DNA of 64,000 bases from positions 2,599,001 to 2,663,000 of the forward strand of contig JAOTOL010001636.1 in the NCBI GenBank assembly GCA_034440575.1, in the 5' to 3' direction. The stretch's first letter is position 1. Every line of letters starts with the position of its first letter. A program made the position numbers and the translations under genes. The notes under the pieces are model-generated. The model was not told the DNA's origin and ran no database searches. It saw nothing but the letters and a program-made list of their open reading frames with translations. Below, in pieces: positions 32,800 to 42,949 of the stretch. This DNA is from Imbricaverruca yamaguchii. Taxonomy: Eukaryota > Arthropoda > Thecostraca > Neoverrucidae.

Positions 32800-34045
32800 T
32801 TCTTTTTGCAGTGCTCTGGAGCTGAACTGCCTCTTCACCATCTCAGTGCGGGACCGCGGGACATACAAGTGAAACCACACTTGACGAGTGGTTTGGTCAC
32901 GAATCTCCGCCACGGTGGTGAGATCACGAGCCAGTGTCTCTGGCTCACCATGACGTTGCACCTTGTGTGAAGTCTGGCTAGGTTCTCCGCACTCAGTCAA
33001 CCCAGTCTCCTCAGCACATCAGAAACACTGTCAAACTTGTTACGGCCGAAAATTCCTTTCGCCGAGTAGTTCAGATTTTTTTAAAGTCAGCTAGGTTATT
33101 TTCGGTTCCGTTACCGAACACAGAAATACAGTAGCGAATCTGCGAAAAGACCAGGGCATTAAGCAGCTCGAAGATTACAGCAGGTGGAAGGTGCCACCTC
33201 AGATGTGATAGACAACACATAACTCAAAAACAGCCCCGAGTCACTTGAAACGTGCGAGTCCCAGCTGAGTGAGCGATCGGAAATAAATCCGATATTTTTA
33301 CATTCAGAATTGTTGGGTAGATCGTGATGACGAAATTTCACTGTGATATTGGGTAAGGCAAGCAGATTTTATGGGCTGCCCAATAGCATCAGCTGTGTCT
33401 TGGCAGCGTTAATTTGCAGTCCATTCGTTCGAAACACAATTTCGAGGTAGGCCAAAACTGCTTCAATGTGAACGACGACGTTTGAAATGTCTGATTTCTT
33501 ACCAGTGGTGACCAAAATTTGTATGTCGTCGGCGTATTTGATAACCATAGCCTTCGGTGAACAGGCAGAGGTCGTTAGCGAAGACACAACAGGGGAGAGT
33601 TCCAAGAGATTATCCTTGAAAAACGTCGACACTTTTGAGAAACGGGGATGATTTTTGTTCGACACCCATATTGTCAGTGAGACTTAACACTCTGGTTGTG
33701 GTTCTGAAGATGGGCCGAAAACAAGGATGTGTCAATGTTGTGGAGACTTAATTTTCACAGGAGTTCTGAGTGGTCTATCACGTCAAGGCATTTGCTTAAA
33801 TTCAGCAGTTAGGGAAGGGACGCCCATGTCCACAATTTCCGTCCTATCTCCAAAGTCACATGCGAATAGGATCTGGTCAGATACCAAGGTCAGAGCGGTT
33901 TCTGTCGAGTGTCGAGGACGGAAACCGTGCTGAGTTGGAGAGAGGAGGTGGTTTTCGGCCAGATAGTTGTAGAGCTGTTGGTGGATGGCACGTTCTACAA
34001 TTTTAGCAATGACTGCGACGATTGACCACTCATTTCCCGTGCAAA
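32800..34045 (-). pseudogene. Non-LTR retrotransposon reverse transcriptase, CR1/jockey-like, decayed
   Basis: Read on the minus strand, the RT motifs follow in the usual order: AKIVERAIHQQLYNYL at 34000-33960, LSPTQHGFRPRHSTE near 33930-33895, a KxLDVIDH palm motif near 33780 in a shifted frame, YADDIQILV at about 33536 (catalytic Asp pair present), INAAKTQLMLLG near 33380, NIGFISDRSLSWDSHVS near 33290-33240, ALVFSQIRYCISVFG near 33110, RNKFDSVSDVLRRLG near 33020, and a C-terminal KRQFSSRAL near 32815. At least three frameshifts and several stops break it, so it cannot work. No endonuclease domain or 5' end was seen beyond 34045. It reads away from the plus strand and ends close to the 54-bp array. 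Confidence 0.9.
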
Positions 34046-34074
34046 TGCTTACTTTTCAGTTTCGAGACAAAATA

Positions 34075-34165
34075 CAACCAAAAAAGGTTGTATTTTTCCT
34101 GGAAATACAACCTTTTTAGCTGTATTTTGCCTGGAAATACAACCTTTTTAGCTGTATTTTGCCAA
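34075..34165. repeat. Hairpin-forming repeat of GGTTGTATTT / AAATACAACC
   Basis: TTGTATTT and AAATACAA words alternate. CCTGGAAATACAACCTTTTT occurs twice in direct orientation 37 bases apart and once is opposed by its complement, at the upstream border of the RT fragment. Confidence 0.85.
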
Positions 34166-34219
34166 AAAAGAAAACAATTCGTTTCAGATGCAATGTAATC
34201 TAACCTATGAAAGCTTTGC

Positions 34220-34423
34220 CTAGACTAAGTATTTGAAATATTGGGTCACATTTCTCTCTTCGATTAAAAGAAGCTTGATAGCGCATACAAATTCTGATAG
34301 TGAATGCCAGTGTTGTGTGACCACTAGGTCAATCAAAATATTTATGTTGCTTGACATTGATTCTTTTCGTTGGTGTTGTGCTAGCAATACCAAAAGTTCA
34401 TGAACCTCCAGCCCAATCATCAT
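34220..34423 (-). CDS. Unrecognised helical ORF, possibly a decayed exon
   Basis: The minus frame reads EVHELLVLLAQHQRKE, then NINILIDLVVTQHWHSLSEF and a Leu/Ile-rich C-terminus before a stop, 67 codons in all. The heptad-like hydrophobic spacing is protein-like. Upstream on the same strand, QPNVGAALQENTYDELEKLH is readable in another frame, which suggests a decayed gene copy with a frameshift. There are no clean splice borders and I do not recognise the protein. Confidence 0.25.
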   Translation of the reverse strand: MMIGLEVHELLVLLAQHQRKESMSSNINILIDLVVTQHWHSLSEFVCAIKLLLIEERNVTQYFKYLV

Positions 34424-34773
34424 TGGTTAGGTTATAGATGTAGTTTTTCAAGTTCATCATAGGTGTTCTCCTGCAGAGCAGCTCCAACATTGGGCTGGCT
34501 GATCGAAACCTACCTTCCAGCCCGACTGCAAATCATGGAAGAAGTTTCTGAAAATGCCACATATTGGGTTGGGTGCCCCACCCAGATATATTTTGCTTTG
34601 TTTTCATTAATACAGAACAAATTTTAACAATTGTGCACTCCCTTGCTTTTGTGCTGCACATTTTTGTAGGTGGTTCCTAATCACAGCACTTAAAAACATG
34701 CAGCCATGTTGCATGTGCATTCACTGGTGGTATATTGTGAAAATTATATTCGTATTTGCACAGCGTTTTGTGC

Positions 34774-34829
34774 CATTAGCTGTGAATGTGCATAAAGTGC
34801 GTCGTGAATCACACAATAAACAATAAGCC
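34774..34829 (+). mobile_element. SINE family 2, 3' end fragment
   Basis: GCCATTAGCTGTGAATGTGCATAAAGTGCGTCGTGAATC followed by ACACAATAAACAATAA matches the last 55 bases of the family. Confidence 0.8.
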
Positions 34830-35126
34830 ATCGTTTGGAACTGAATCTCACCCTTTTGTGGATTTGCACTGTTAATTTACAACTGGAAACCTAGGCAGAA
34901 AGGTATGGGAATCTGGATGAGATATCAATGATGCAGAGTGGCCTGGTACTTGTGGAAATTGGAGTGTAATGAAGCATCAGTCACCAGTGTGCAAATATAT
35001 GGGATGCATGTCACTCTGGCTTGTTTGTATTCTTGTTCCCAAATTGTTTTTGGTAGCGCGCCAGATTAGTCACACTTTTATCTGTCACACAGTAGTTCAA
35101 CGTCTCTGCCGATAGGCGGCAACTCT
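34830..35126. other. No feature seen
   Basis: Unique-looking AT-rich sequence. Confidence 0.4.
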
Positions 35127-35310
35127 TTCGCCTTGAACGGCCAACAGGTAAGCCGCGTGGCATGCATCTAGTGTATGGATAAACCACGTGTCGCGTGCCT
35201 CTTGTGTAGTTAAGCCGCGTTTCGCGGGCCTCTTGTGTAGTTAAGCCGCGTTTCGCGTGCCTCTTGTGTAGTTAAGCCGCGTTTCGCGTGCCTCTTGTGC
35301 AGTTAAACCG
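35127..35310. repeat. Tandem repeat, unit 31 bp
   Basis: About five copies of a unit with AAGCCGCGTTTCGCGTGCCT and CTTGTGTAGTT. The middle three are almost identical. Confidence 0.93.
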
Positions 35311-35949
35311 TGCGGCGTGGATCTCGAAATGCTTCCTCCTTCCTCAGCGACGTCAATATGGTGCGGAAATGGATGGATATGGCATGCAATGTATAGATGT
35401 ATTATGCCCACGTCTTTTCCATAAAAACGCGAGGCCTAAAGTTTTGTCAAGTATGTTAAAAACAGGTAACTGTGAAGGTTTACGCTGAAAGCATGTATCA
35501 TGTGTGGTCCTCCTAATGCGTCCATATGAAACACTAATTATGAGCCCCCAATACAAGTAACACATTTCGCTATTGTATGTGTCAACATCTCCCTTTGCAC
35601 CGCCATTAAAAAGTTTACAGGAACGAATGAAATAACATTTATCAACTTTATCCAAAACAGCAACATTGCACCAGAAGGCATCATTACAAAGCTGACAACG
35701 TTGACCGATTGTAATGATAATTTTCTCCTCAGAGTAAAGTGCCAGCTACATTCTGTCCGGTTTGCAAAGCGTTATCGGCCAGTCGTTGAACTCAATGGTC
35801 GACTTGCACATCCCTGTGCGATGTGTTCATTTGAAAGGTGCTCGCTGACCATAAGAACTCATTGTCACATACCAAAAATGAAGTTAAGCATCACTACTAT
35901 TTCCAACACCAACTTCACGACAGCGTCCGACCAGCTGCTAGTTGAAATG
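35311..35949. other. No supported feature
   Basis: A 100-codon minus frame (35353-35655) is open but has no splice borders or motif. Confidence 0.4.
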
Positions 35950-36110
35950 TCACACATGGAAGCATAGAACCAGCCGTTCCCGCTGGTAAGAAGTCAAACA
36001 AGGAAGAGCTCCATCAGCTGTTGAAGGAACGCAGGCTGAACAGAGGCATCTGGATATGCTTCCCGGAATTAGTTGCTGGTCATGTCCGCAATTAGTTCCT
36101 CCATTGTCTT
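35950..36110 (-). CDS. Possible terminal exon, cysteine-rich, unrecognised
   Basis: The minus strand has a very good acceptor: branch-like CACTGAC, then a pyrimidine tract and TTTCCAG. In one of the three phases 52 codons are open to a stop, with DNGGTNCGHDQQLIPG and then a CLCSAC cluster and two later cysteines. In phase 0 the frame would instead stop after 13 codons (KTMEELIADMTSN). No polyadenylation signal or upstream exon was found. The neighbouring dispersed repeat R1 begins about 160 bases upstream, which limits where a preceding exon could be. Confidence 0.25.
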
Positions 36111-36269
36111 CTGGAAACACAAAACGTGTGTCAGTGACACTATCTGTCATGTAAAGCCAGAATGGACAACTAGACACGTTTCTGATTCTGCTGATTAAAC
36201 ACATACTTATCGGGCCACCCGAGCCAATTCGATTCCAGACTGTCTTCGCTCCCATTGGAAATAAATTGC

Positions 36270-36900
36270 GGCCGAGCGGTGCCGTCGGACTAGATGAGCC
36301 GTTTTGCCTGAAAAAAATTAACAAGGCGTACATCGATTGCCCAGGGTAGTCATTGGATGTAGATAGGCGATTTGCCAAGCAATTCATAACGCAAAACGCC
36401 TAGATAAGCCTTATTGGAACGTCATAGATAAACCGAATTGGAAAATTATGTACAAACCTCACACAGCCCTGTATGAAAACATGCTACTATTAGCCCACTA
36501 CTAACAATTAACACGCGGCAGCCGGCGTGATGGGCGGTGTCGACAATCGCCCCCTTGTTCACACGGTAAAGATCTCTGTGCTTTTTGACAAAAGTAGGCT
36601 AATGCCGGCACACTGGGAAAGCCAAGTTTCTCGTCAACCATCCCCCATCCCATCTGCAGAAAATCTTGCGGACGAGAAAATAAACTAAGCACTCTAAACG
36701 TCCCAGAGGTGTTTCCCGCCAAACCACAGCCTTCGGCTCTCTAACCTGACATTCGCTGTAACGTAAGACTCCATTAACGCAAAGGTACACGTTCCTCAGA
36801 CTTGCTTGCAAAACTCACTCGCTTTAAAGGCGGCGCAAATTACCTATGTGGCCCGGCACGCCTCTAAGCTCACTACCCCCCTCCCCATCCCTCCTCTAGT
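36270..36900 (+). repeat. Dispersed repeat R1, copy 2
   Basis: Same block order as copy 1 at 25.9-26.6 kb, diverged by many substitutions and small indels. The two copies are about 10.3 kb apart in direct orientation. The sequence between them is a mosaic of other elements with no LTR-retrotransposon domains, so they are not a recognisable LTR pair. Confidence 0.7.
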
Positions 36901-36962
36901 TGGCTTCAGAAAATATTTTCGCGCATACATTCAACTTTGTGATGAATATCTTTGGTGCGACA

Positions 36963-36998
36963 GGCTTCTTTGTATTGGATCACAGCATCGGACCATAA
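36963..36998. repeat. Displaced partial unit of the 69-bp minisatellite
   Basis: GGCTTCTTTGTATTGGATCAC then CATCGGACCATAA matches the unit at 38.0-38.3 kb (CTTGTTTGTAATGGCCACAC, CATCGGACCATAA). It is separated from the main array by the 1,000-bp element. Confidence 0.8.
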
Positions 36999-37998
36999 CA
37001 CTCGCACGTCCGGCGGTCCGCGCCAACTTCACATGACCGGGGGCAGGGCAGATGTCTGCCTCTAAGATCTCTGGAACTATGCTAGCTAGCGACAAACGGA
37101 AAAAGCTTTGGATAGCTGATGACGGGCTCTATCGAAAGCGTTTCGGTAATTTTTCGCTAAGGCAACATTCAGGTCACTGGGCCATCATAGGTCAAATTCG
37201 ACCAGATCAGGTGGGACTCAGATATTGACACATATCTCAGGACCTGTAAAAGATAGAAACAAATGGCGAACGCTATTCGACAGTCCTTGAAATGCGCTAC
37301 CGACAATGGGCGGAGTAATTTAAGGTCAGGTCAACCGAAACTCAGTTCAAGGTTATGAAGTCATGACCTCAGGTCAAGGCCTAGTGAGGTCATGTGAAGT
37401 ATCAATCGATACTTCTTGATGATACAAACACAATGACGGTAATTCCAGCCTTCTAGCTCAATTCAGTGCGATGTAATGCGCATAAATGTGTAGTGATCTC
37501 AGGTGACCTCAGAGACCTTGGTGAGGTCACTGAGCAAAAATGTCAGCGGTAGCATTGAGCATAGCTTCCATCTACATGCCACAACCGTTGTGAGATCATT
37601 CCGAGCGCAAATATGTAACTAGGAAACATTTGTATATTTTACCATAGCCTTATAATTGGGACGCCATGACAGCGACCTGGCCTAAGGTCAATGCTACGAG
37701 AAAAAAAACGATATACATATTATGGTCCCTGATGAGATCATGACATGCTATAAGTTTGATATCAATCGCCCAATTATTGTGGAAGTTATGCCACCTAAAA
37801 CTCCGAGTGTAGTTGGGTCACTTCGCCTAACCTGGTGACCTGACCTGAGATAACCCAGGATTTAAAATGTATGAGGATATGCGGAAAAGACCAATGAACA
37901 GCTATGCGTGGTTTGGCCTTGCTAACCCTATTAGTTTGTCGGCAAACGAGGAAAAACCGGAGAGGGGGCAGATATCTGCCCCCCCGGACGTGCGCGGG
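36999..37998 (+). mobile_element. ATAA-flanked TIR element, family D, exactly 1,000 bp
   Basis: Left end CACTCGCACGTCCGG, right end in reverse complement CCCGCGCACGTCCGG. ATAA at 36995-36998 and 37999-38002 is the apparent four-base duplication, and the flanking minisatellite unit reads CCATAAAATACC where uninterrupted, confirming the empty site. Near the ends are GCAGATGTCTGC and GGGGGCAGATATCTGCCCCC hairpins, followed by CTCCGGTTTTTCC, as in families A and B. The interior is full of GGTCAGGTCA and TGACCTCAGG words. No transposase is visible. The flanking minisatellite pieces were one array before insertion. Confidence 0.8.
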
Positions 37999-38315
37999 AT
38001 AAAATACCACAGCAACGATCAACACTGCGCCGGACGGGCTTGTTTGTAATGGCCACACCATCGGACCATAAAATACCACAGCAACAATCAACACTGCGCA
38101 AGACGGGCTTGTTTGTAATGGCCACACCATCGGACCATAAAATACCACAGCAACAATAAACACTGCGCAAGACGGGCTTGTTTGTAATGGCCACACCATC
38201 GGACCATAAAATACCACAGCAACGATCAACACTGCGCTGGACGGGTTTATTTGTAATGGCCACACAATCGGACCATAAAATATCACAGCAACGATCAACA
38301 CGGCGCCGGACGCCG
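37999..38315. repeat. Minisatellite, unit 69 bp
   Basis: About 4.6 copies of a unit with CATCGGACCATAAAATACCA and GACGGGCTTGTTTGTAATGG. Because 69 is a multiple of three, minus ORFs of 168 and 180 codons run through it. They are artefacts. Confidence 0.95.
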
Positions 38316-38559
38316 AAGGAGGGAGCCGTCAATGCCTTGTGCATATTGTAAAAGCGTTCACTAGGGCGGCGCCACAAGCGCAATATCAAGGACCATGGAG
38401 AAACCAGGCTGCAGGGACCAAGCACGGGACGACCTGAGTGCAAATGAAGAACTCCACCAGAGTTAAGCGTCATATTTATGAATCACGACACAAGTGATCA
38501 TGATGAATCCAAACGAATCCAAATATTGAAGAGGCAGACGAATCACATTCCTGGAGACG

Positions 38560-39022
38560 GCATTCAACAGGCGGATCACACTCCGGTAGACGGGCATGCA
38601 GCAGGCGGATCACACTCCGGGAGACGGGCATGCAGCAGGCGGATCACACTCCGGGAGACGGGCATGCAGCAGGCGGATCACACTCTGGGAGACGGGCATG
38701 CAGCAGGCGGATCACACTCCGGGAGACGGGCATGCAGCAGGCGGATCACACTCCGGGAGATGAGCATGCAGCAGGCGGATCACACTCCGGGAGACGGGCA
38801 TGCAGCAGGCGGATCACACCCCGGAAGACGGGCATGCAGCAGGCGGATCACACTCCGGGAGACGGGCATGCAGCAGGCGGATCACACTCCGGGAGACGGG
38901 CATGCAGCAGGCGGATCACACCCCGGGAGACGGGCATGCAGCAGGCGGATCACACTCCGGGAGACGGGCATGCAGCAGGCGGATCACACTCCGGGAGACG
39001 GGCATGCAGCAGGCGGATCACC
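38560..39022. repeat. Minisatellite, unit 34 bp
   Basis: About 13.5 copies of CATGCAGCAGGCGGATCACA plus CTCCGGGAGACGGG. Variants (TGAGC, CCCCGG, CTCTGG) mark single units. Three overlapping plus ORFs are artefacts. Confidence 0.97.
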
Positions 39023-39165
39023 AGACGAGAGATAGTCGCCATGCAAACGAATACCGTACGAGAGGTGACCGCTCTGACGGGTGGTGCAGTGGGTGATGGG
39101 AAGGCTTGATTAGGCACTGATGAGCGGCGTGGTTCGAATGCGAATGAAGCTGTGAAGCAAGGTGT

Positions 39166-39352
39166 GGGGGTGGCCAAGTGGTTAAGGTGTTGGGCTCCGG
39201 GCACGAAAGGTCCCGGGTTCGACACTCGCACCGCTCAGAACATTTCCCAGTTCCGCGGCCCATCGGCGAAACAGTGCGGGCGGCGCCATTGGCTGTGAAT
39301 GTGCAGAAAGTGCGTCGTGAATCGCCCAAGAAACAAACAACAAACAAAGTTG
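39166..39352 (+). mobile_element. tRNA-derived SINE, family 2
   Basis: Head GGGGGTGGCCAAGTGGTTAAGG, B box GGGTTCGACAC, body with CCGCGGCCCATCGGCGAAAC, and a 3' end GCGTCGTGAATC followed by an AAACAAACAAC tail. Diverged by about a tenth from the other copies. Confidence 0.85.
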
Positions 39353-39476
39353 TGAAGGAAGCCAATGCTCTTATATGAAGCGCATTTGATGCATGGCTTT
39401 CAACCAACATGACATTCTGAAGCCTTCTCCGTTTGACAAAGTATATCAAGGAACACAGTGGCGTTAACGTGGCGTG

Positions 39477-39800
39477 TCAAGGCACTATGGACAGAGGTCC
39501 ATACGGCAAATGTTGAAACACACAGTTGCCAGGAACAAATAAGCTGAGCAACCTCTTGCCATTGATACGAACCAGATGTTCTTGGCGGATGGGCTTGTGC
39601 CTAGGAAGCCTTGGAAGATTGTTTACAGGAGCGTCCTGTATTTCCTGGATACCTTCTTCTGTATCGCTCAAGACGCCGACTAGGTATGTGGAGGCCGGAT
39701 TGTTTCCCTGTCCACAAGCAATGCTCTTAACATGTTTTACAATCCTCAACCACGGCCCAGTTTTGGGATATGGTGAATCGCGTGCATTCGAACATCCATC
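39477..39800 (-). CDS. Unrecognised ORF, possibly a decayed transposon or gene exon
   Basis: The minus frame runs from a stop at about 39810 through about 105 codons to TGA. It contains GCSNARDSPYPKTGPW, then IACGQGNNPASTYLVGV, NNLPRLPRHKPIRQEH and RLLSLFVPGNCVFQHLPYGP. Its composition is convincing and it is the longest non-repetitive open frame of this quality here. However, no good acceptor exists between the upstream stop and the frame, so it may be the remains of a longer coding region. No family is recognised. Confidence 0.33.
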   Translation of the reverse strand, partial: DGCSNARDSPYPKTGPWLRIVKHVKSIACGQGNNPASTYLVGVLSDTEEGIQEIQDAPVNNLPRLPRHKPIRQEHLVRINGKRLLSLFVPGNCVFQHLPYGPLSIVP

Positions 39801-39810
39801 GCAGGCGGAT

Positions 39811-40300
39811 TAGCAAACACCAATCTGCTTGTGGTTGACGCAAATAACAGATTCCATTGTCTTTAAAGCAGCATTGCGGGACGATCATATATCCAAGTGT
39901 TACTTGCGATTTTGCATGGGTTGCACGTACGTCACTTTGTGAACTTGATTGGCATGCCCAATAACCTGTTTGGTGGCCGACGCTTCCTCGAATGTCATTT
40001 ATTAGTGTACACGCTTAAGCGCAATGGTTAAGCTGTCTGATTGGGGGAGAGATCAAAATCAAAGACTGAGGGAGCTAGCGTTATCTTATGTGCATCCAAG
40101 TTCACATCCATGGTGAGACGTCGCGCAAGTTTCAACCGTGCTTTTGATGACGTGATAGTTAGCAGGTTATATCACGTTTCACCTTGTATCAAATCTTGTA
40201 TTTTCGTAAAGCTGCATAATATACCAAGGTTGACTTTTTTTCTGTGGGCGAGTGGTGAAATACCCTGGTCGGCCCTTGGGCGGGAGCATGTTCTAAACTT
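39811..40300. other. No feature seen
   Basis: Unique-looking sequence without motifs. The plus frame from 40041 runs into the next array. Confidence 0.4.
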
Positions 40301-40302
40301 AG

Positions 40303-40565
40303 GAATATACCGCAGCAATGGACCTGTGGCGCACACTAGATGTTCTGAACTTAGCAACAGACCTATGGCGCACATAAGCTGTTCTGAACTTAGCAACAGA
40401 CCTATGGCGCACATAAGCTGTTCTGAACTTAGCAACAGACCTATGGCGCACATAAGCTGTTCTGAACTTAGCAATAAACGGCAGCAGTAGACCCATAGCA
40501 CACGCAAGATGTTCTGAACTAAGCAACTGACAGCATCAATGGACCTTGACAAACACCAGATGTTC
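40303..40565. repeat. Tandem repeat, unit 39 bp
   Basis: About six copies of AGCAACAGACCTATGGCGCA plus CATAAGCTGTTCTGAACTT. The three in the centre are identical. Confidence 0.95.
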
Positions 40566-40822
40566 TGATCTTCAAATGTGTTATCGACTCCCAGGTCTGA
40601 GGGTAAGCCTCAGCTGTATAATTAAATGCAGGGAAGTCCATTTATCTGTGCATTATTAGTGTGGTTATCGGTTTCTGCAAATCACAGGACAAATGTGCTG
40701 ACAAGTTAAAACCTGCTAAGCAAATGGCTGCACAACGTCAGTGCTTTGTGCAATATGTATGCACCGCTACAGTACTGCAGGTAAGCACAGGATAAAAGTA
40801 CACGGCAATGTGCCTCACTCAC

Positions 40823-40951
40823 CGACAGCAGATCTCCTGTGACACCGAAAACAGTCGGGATGTTGTTCACAGGCGAGAAAACTATGCGATACGTTCCGTC
40901 ACCTACATCTTCTTTGACAAGTTGGAAGTATTCATTCAACACTTGCATTGG
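40823..40951 (-). CDS. Probable internal exon, unrecognised extracellular-type protein
   Basis: The minus strand has acceptor CACTATCTTCACAG and donor TCG/GTGAGT. The 129 bases between them are one open phase-0 exon of 43 codons: PMQVLNEYFQLVKEDVGDGT, then YRIVFSPVNNIPTVFGVTGD. The pattern of alternating hydrophobic residues with DGTYRI and FGVTGDLL looks like beta strands of an extracellular domain, but I cannot name it. Two more candidates upstream on the same strand (41496-41528 and 41824-41927) join it in phase. This is one of the strongest internal exons by signals and composition. Confidence 0.5.
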
Positions 40952-41495
40952 CTGTGAAGATAGTGCTTTTGTCAGTATATACTCATTCCAATGCACACAA
41001 CTGGGAATGCACTTGTAGCTTCTTACGTAGACTCGTCTTAGAGAATGTGTTTTTCTTTTCTTTTCAAGAAGTTATGTTTAGGATACACAGTGCGTTGTCG
41101 AGATGAGCTACTTATTTTGTGGCTTCTTCCACCTAACGACTTGATGTACGTAACTGCACCGGCATCATTCCGACTAATGGAGTAATGATCGCGACAGGAG
41201 ATAGGAATTTTACGTAAGGTAAAATTCCTTTAGTCATGAATAAAAAGTATTAAAAATTGGGCTATGTTAGTCTAGTTGTGAAGTGCAATGTCGGGTAAAT
41301 AAAGCACATCGCTTACAGGCCGTGCCAGCACATGAAATGGAAAGCGGTGTTTTTTGTTTGTTTGTTTGTTTGCTTTGTGTCTGAATGCATTTATTAAGTT
41401 GCCTGTCTTGTTTTACCCTTAGTTTCCTGATAAGTTGGAAGAATTAATGTTCCTAGACAGAGTATAAGAACATAATTTCCCTCCAGCACTCTCAC

Positions 41496-41528
41496 CCGAT
41501 GGTAAGGCGTCGTATCCTCACATTCCTG
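41496..41528 (-). CDS. Possible 33-bp micro-exon
   Basis: Acceptor CTTCGGACAACAG after a pyrimidine-rich stretch (CTCCCCTATTTTCG) and donor CGG/GTGAGA. The 11 codons QECEDTTPYHR are open in phase 0/0, which links the exon at 41824 to that at 40823 without a shift. A second AG three bases in would give 10 codons. So small an exon cannot be trusted alone. Confidence 0.27.
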
Positions 41529-41823
41529 CTGTTGTCCGAAGACGAAAATAGGGGAGCATGGAGAAATACAATTTCTTCGATGCAAATTCATTGACATATT
41601 GCATAACACAAGTATTTTTGAAATATGTTGGCAAATACAGGGCCTGTGAAGGCGCAGACCCGCCCGGCCGGTCGTCGGCCGGCTGCCGCCGATATTTGGT
41701 CGGGCAGCCCGGCGGCCTAGTCAGCCACGTGCCAATGGCGCTGTGCTAGCGTCGTCACGATCGTGTGGGATCCGCTGTATTTTCAAATCCAGACTGCGTA
41801 TCAGCAATGAGAATGTCGCTCAC

Positions 41824-41927
41824 GTGGATGTGTCTTGGCTGTATCTCAAATAAATTCGCCACATTCATCTTTGCATCGATCTTCTCAAATAAGTATTGGC
41901 GAGGTAATGACAGGGGTTCGTGTTCGG
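41824..41927 (-). CDS. Possible internal exon, unrecognised
   Basis: Minus strand, acceptor TTGTATTCAG, donor CAC/GTGAGC. It is 104 bases: two bases to complete a codon, then 34 codons ending in phase 0. It reads EHEPLSLPRQYLFEKIDAKM, then NVANLFEIQPRHIH, an amphipathic, probably helical sequence. The frame remains open for 23 more codons past the donor to a stop (DILIADTQSGFENTADP), so it might instead be a terminal exon. Together with the two downstream candidates it forms a phase-consistent chain. Confidence 0.38.
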
Positions 41928-42099
41928 CTGAATACAATGGGTAGTAGTGGGTACCTATGCTGAATAATTACTGCTCATATTTCACAATACCATTGTGAAA
42001 GGGCATCAACATATCTACAGATAGGTATTTTGTATTAGAGCTCCCAGCTGAAATTCGCTGCCGACACTGGGCCATGATAATATACAGCCAAGTTACCGG

Positions 42100-42355
42100 A
42101 GAGGACCTCGAGCCGTCAGAAGGGCCCTTTGGACGAAGGATGGGGCCCTAGCCATACCAAGGCCCCTCGCCTGATGGAGGGGCACGAAGCTGTTGAAAGA
42201 GGGCTTCTAGCCTGACTTAGGAGGCCCTGGATCGCTAAGGGGGTCCCTGTACCAGCGGAGAGGACCCTATCAGCAGAAAGACCTTGGACCATCGGAGAGG
42301 GTCCGGGAACAGGGATGAAAGACCCCTGGGCCAACCGAGTGGGCCGAAATTAGAC
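42100..42355. repeat. Degenerate GC-rich repeat, related to 6.2-6.9 kb in reverse
   Basis: GGCCCTT, GGACCCT and GGAGAGG words at about 30-base spacing. CCTGATGGAGGGGCACGAAGCTGTTGAAAG is the reverse complement, with changes, of 6360-6390. Confidence 0.6.
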
Positions 42356-42654
42356 AGGGGCTTTTTGATTTATAGAAGAGTGCACTGGGGCAGTGATGCC
42401 ACGTGAAAGTAATGTTTGAAGCAATCGTGTAGCAACAGCGTTGCATAGACATGTCGAGAACAGTAAAGCATGAAGCAGCAATTTGGTGTAACAGTAATGC
42501 CACATAGCATAACTGTCGTGAGCGATGAAGTCCCCAGCAGTAACACTTCTATGGCACATTGAAGTATTGTCTGAAGCAGTGAAGTCACCAGAAGTAATGG
42601 ACACTGTGCAGAATTAATGTCACGTAAATGTGGTGTCTGGAGTAAGTGAAGTCC

Positions 42655-42860
42655 ACAGCGGGAACGTCACGTGGTCGCAATGTCAGGTCGAAGCAGGAAC
42701 GTCACGTGGTCGCAATGTCAGGTCGGAGCAGGAACGTCACGTGGTCGCAATGTCAGGTCGGAGCAGGAACGTCACGTGGTCGCACTGCCAGGTCGGAGCA
42801 GGAAGGTCACGTGGTTGCAATGTCAGGTCGGAGCAGGAACGTCACGTGGTCGCGGCAGTA
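42655..42860. repeat. Tandem repeat, unit 35 bp
   Basis: Six copies of GGAACGTCACGTGGTCGCAA plus TGTCAGGTCGGAGCA. Upstream, 42370-42655, looser relatives (AGTAATG...CACAT, GAAGTC) suggest older decayed copies. Confidence 0.94.
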
Positions 42861-42900
42861 TCGCAGCAGCGCTGTCGTTGCCAGTGAAGTCAGTGGCAGT

Positions 42901-42947
42901 GTGTGCGACACTCACGCCGAGGATATCCCGGCGTGAGTGTCGCACAC
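42901..42947. repeat. Perfect 19-bp inverted repeat with 9-base loop
   Basis: GTGTGCGACACTCACGCCG is followed by AGGATATCC and the exact complement. It sits directly before a family 2 SINE. Confidence 0.95.
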
Positions 42948-42949
42948 GA

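Noticed and set aside
31640..34045. A single RT element interrupted by the 54-bp minisatellite
   Set aside because: The piece at 31635-31760 continues with its own diverged upstream sequence, so two separate copies fit better than one split copy; not fully excluded.
25930..36900. LTR retrotransposon with R1 as its two LTRs
   Set aside because: No gag, protease, RNase H, integrase or primer-binding site in the 10 kb between; the contents are unrelated repeats.
38478..39109. Possible CRISPR-like array
   Set aside because: The 34-bp units are contiguous with no unique spacers; eukaryotic minisatellite.
39166..39240. Possible tRNA-Leu/Ser gene
   Set aside because: A and B boxes are present but the acceptor stem does not pair and the sequence continues into a conserved SINE body.
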